From NCBI RefSeq assembly GCF_001748385.1, contig NZ_BCLI01000010.1, forward strand, positions 24,238-88,237: 64,000 nucleotides of DNA, in the 5' to 3' direction. Positions 62,832 through 64,000 of the stretch are shown here, one piece after another. The position numbers were made by a program, and so were the translations under genes. Source of the DNA: Vulcanisaeta thermophila. GTDB lineage: Archaea; Thermoproteota; Thermoprotei; Thermoproteales; Thermocladiaceae. The notes beneath the pieces were generated by a model. That model did no database searches, was not told where the DNA came from, and worked only from the letters and a program-made list of their open reading frames with translations. Every line of letters starts with the position of its first letter. Position 1 is the first letter of the stretch.

Positions 62832-63072
62832 CATCGACACGGCACATCATTTAAAATAAGTAATTCCCGCGCGTGCATACAGGGAAACACCAAGGTGAAT
62901 GTTATTTTAAGTGGAACGAGAACACCCCACAAACCCCACGTAGAGTTTCATGAGCAATAAGCCCCATGAAGGCACAATCGGCATGCACCTTATCGAGGGG
63001 CATTGGCCCCCTGGAGGTCCCAATCTCCCTGCTACCTAGAGGCTGAAAGAGTGTGGTGTAGGGTACGACGCT

Positions 63073-63512
63073 CCTCCAATCCTCCTGTGAAATCTTCCCG
63101 TTTACCCCAACCTGAACTCGCTGAATCTCAACAACCTAACCTTTCAATCTTCTTGTGAAATCTTCGTTTGCTGCTGCGTTGGCTATTAGGTCGGCGCTTG
63201 ATGAATTGATCTTTCAATCTTCTTGTGAAATCTTCAACAGGGTACGTGTATACATGTACAGGAAGCTTGGACATGGGATCTTTCAATTTTCTTGTGAAAT
63301 CTTCACATACAGAGCACTAACTACGCCCAGTGTTTACATGACCTGATGCACTTTCAATCTTCTTGTGAAATCTTCATAGAGCAGGTGGTTGAGGAAGGGA
63401 GGAACAGCAACACGTGGGTCTTTCAATCTTCTTGTGAAATCTTCGTCTGTGTAAACACGTGTCATGTATCAACTACTCTAAGGAGAACTTTCAATTTTCT
63501 TGTGAAATCTTC
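63073..63512 (-). CRISPR. CRISPR array, 7 repeats of 25 bp, 6 spacers
   Basis: Repeats at 63073, 63141, 63211, 63280, 63351, 63420 and 63488 begin CTTTCAAT and end GTGAAATCTTC on the plus strand; spacers are 43-46 bp. On the minus strand the repeat ends ATTGAAAG, the usual archaeal crRNA handle, so transcription runs leftward and the leader is on the right. The leftmost copy (63073-63097) differs from the consensus at four positions, all T to C, as expected for a decayed trailer repeat. Repeats 4 and 7 share a C-to-T change. No cas genes are visible. Type I-A or III is typical for this repeat class. Confidence 0.95.
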
Positions 63513-63560
63513 TTTGTTGTGGGTTTTTGTGGGGTTTTATATGTTTTTCCTGCCTCTTCC
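63513..63560 (-). promoter_or_regulatory. CRISPR leader with promoter
   Basis: On the minus strand ACATATAAAACC (about 63535-63546) is a TATA element centred about 26 bp before the first repeat at 63512. The surrounding G/T-rich stretch (plus strand) fits a leader. Its length beyond this point is not clear. Confidence 0.6.
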
Positions 63561-63734
63561 TCGTTGGTGTGTATTTCAACTCCCAATCCTCCTGATTCAT
63601 GCCTGCTCCCACGGTGTTTCAACTCCGAAACAACGAAACTGCTCCCACGAAAAACAGACAAAAGACAAGCGTAGAAAATGCACGAGGCAATACAACCTAA
63701 ACGAACATTGAGCACAACTACCCCTATACTGAGG

Positions 63735-63752
63735 TTTCACGTTTTCGTGAAA
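63735..63752. repeat. Inverted repeat TTTCACG-TTTT-CGTGAAA
   Basis: A perfect 7-bp stem with a 4-nt loop in the noncoding DNA right of the CRISPR leader. Could be a hairpin or a binding site. Confidence 0.5.
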
Positions 63753-63948
63753 ATCAAATCCTAAGTTGTGTGAATTCTCGGTTGTTAGCGTGGGTTTATG
63801 CTTTGTCAATTCCTTTCGATGAGCTTAAAAGGATTTAAAAAGGACCGGCTCCGTGCGAATGATTCACTTGGGGTTGAATTGTTTCCGTGAATGATATTTA
63901 AGTCTATGGGTTAGTTCATGTTTGTTTTACGCAAATTCTCTAAATCAG

Positions 63949-63975
63949 GTGGAAGGTCTTCCGTGGACCTTCCAC
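63949..63975. repeat. Inverted repeat GTGGAAGGTC-TTCCGTG-GACCTTCCAC
   Basis: A perfect 10-bp stem around a 7-nt loop, near the right edge. Could be a hairpin or a regulator site for a gene lying beyond the window. Confidence 0.55.
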
Positions 63976-64000
63976 ATCCCACGAACATGCCCTCGACACC

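Larger units (their letters stand above)
63561..64000. other. Noncoding DNA right of the CRISPR leader
   Basis: About 440 bp in which I see no credible gene, though short frames exist. It contains two TATA-like stretches (CTTAAAAGGATTTAAAAAGG near 63827-63846 and ATATTTAAG near 63894) and the two inverted repeats listed. Confidence 0.5.

Noticed and set aside
63155..63711. Open frames across the CRISPR array with repeated FQSSCEIF text
   Set aside because: The repeats translate to that peptide; these are repeat artefacts, not genes.

Overview
The window is chromosomal DNA of a hyperthermophilic crenarchaeon of the Thermoproteales type; Vulcanisaeta or Caldivirga is my best guess from general resemblance, not from any search. 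Archaeal markers include bifunctional fructose-1,6-bisphosphate aldolase/phosphatase, CTP-dependent riboflavin kinase, class I lysyl-tRNA synthetase, archaeal HMG-CoA synthase, CDC48, A/V-type ATPase subunit C, a fused siroheme decarboxylase, family 5 uracil-DNA glycosylase, C/D-box sRNA candidates and a CRISPR array whose repeats end (minus strand) in ATTGAAAG. Most genes have a TATA element centred about 26 bp before the start codon, as expected for leaderless transcripts; I used this spacing to choose starts.

Layout. 1-7.3 kb: a five-gene oligopeptide-type ABC transporter on the minus strand, cut off at the left edge. 7.4-15.6 kb: catabolic oxidoreductases (acryloyl-CoA-reductase-like MDR, fused 2-oxoacid oxidoreductase, glucose dehydrogenase, an MFS carrier, an orphan molybdenum hydroxylase subunit) around a 600-bp gap that holds an sRNA candidate and a decayed gene. 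15.6-27.4 kb: MinD-like ATPase, RNase HII, two acyl-CoA dehydrogenases with a 101-bp identical tract, UDG, PUA protein, TrpRS, peroxiredoxin, FBPA/P, an orphan C5-cytosine methyltransferase, an RPB9-like protein, a hydrolase and an unknown gene coupled to an ATPase. 27.5 kb: tRNA-Thr(CGT). 28.1-30.4 kb: DsrE-TusA-SQR-DUF1641 sulfur operon. 30.4-44.7 kb: an unusual HTH plus methylase-like fusion, thioredoxin reductase, RNA methyltransferase, siroheme decarboxylase with a palindromic upstream site, ATPase subunits, aldo/keto reductase, radical SAM protein, cytidine deaminase, MFS and TauE/SafE transporters. 45-59.3 kb: information-processing and cofactor genes (Thg1, MoaD-like, LysRS, two coiled-coil proteins, CDC48, HMG-CoA synthase, RibK, aldolase, amidohydrolase). 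59.4 kb: tRNA-Leu(GAG). 59.6-64 kb: CocE-type hydrolase, a small membrane protein, a tandemly duplicated small gene and a seven-repeat CRISPR array without cas genes in view.

The most interesting signals are not ordinary genes. At least four divergent gene pairs seem to share a single TATA box with starts 52-56 bp apart. Three C/D-box sRNA candidates lie in intergenic DNA, one carrying a 10-nt guide complementary to the 23S rRNA peptidyl-transferase segment GUGAGACAGU. An 18-bp perfect palindrome sits before the siroheme decarboxylase promoter. A protein joins a winged helix to what looks like a tetrapyrrole-methylase-type domain. Strand composition switches abruptly at both tRNA genes. All assignments are from reading the sequence and from memory of protein families; no database search was run.
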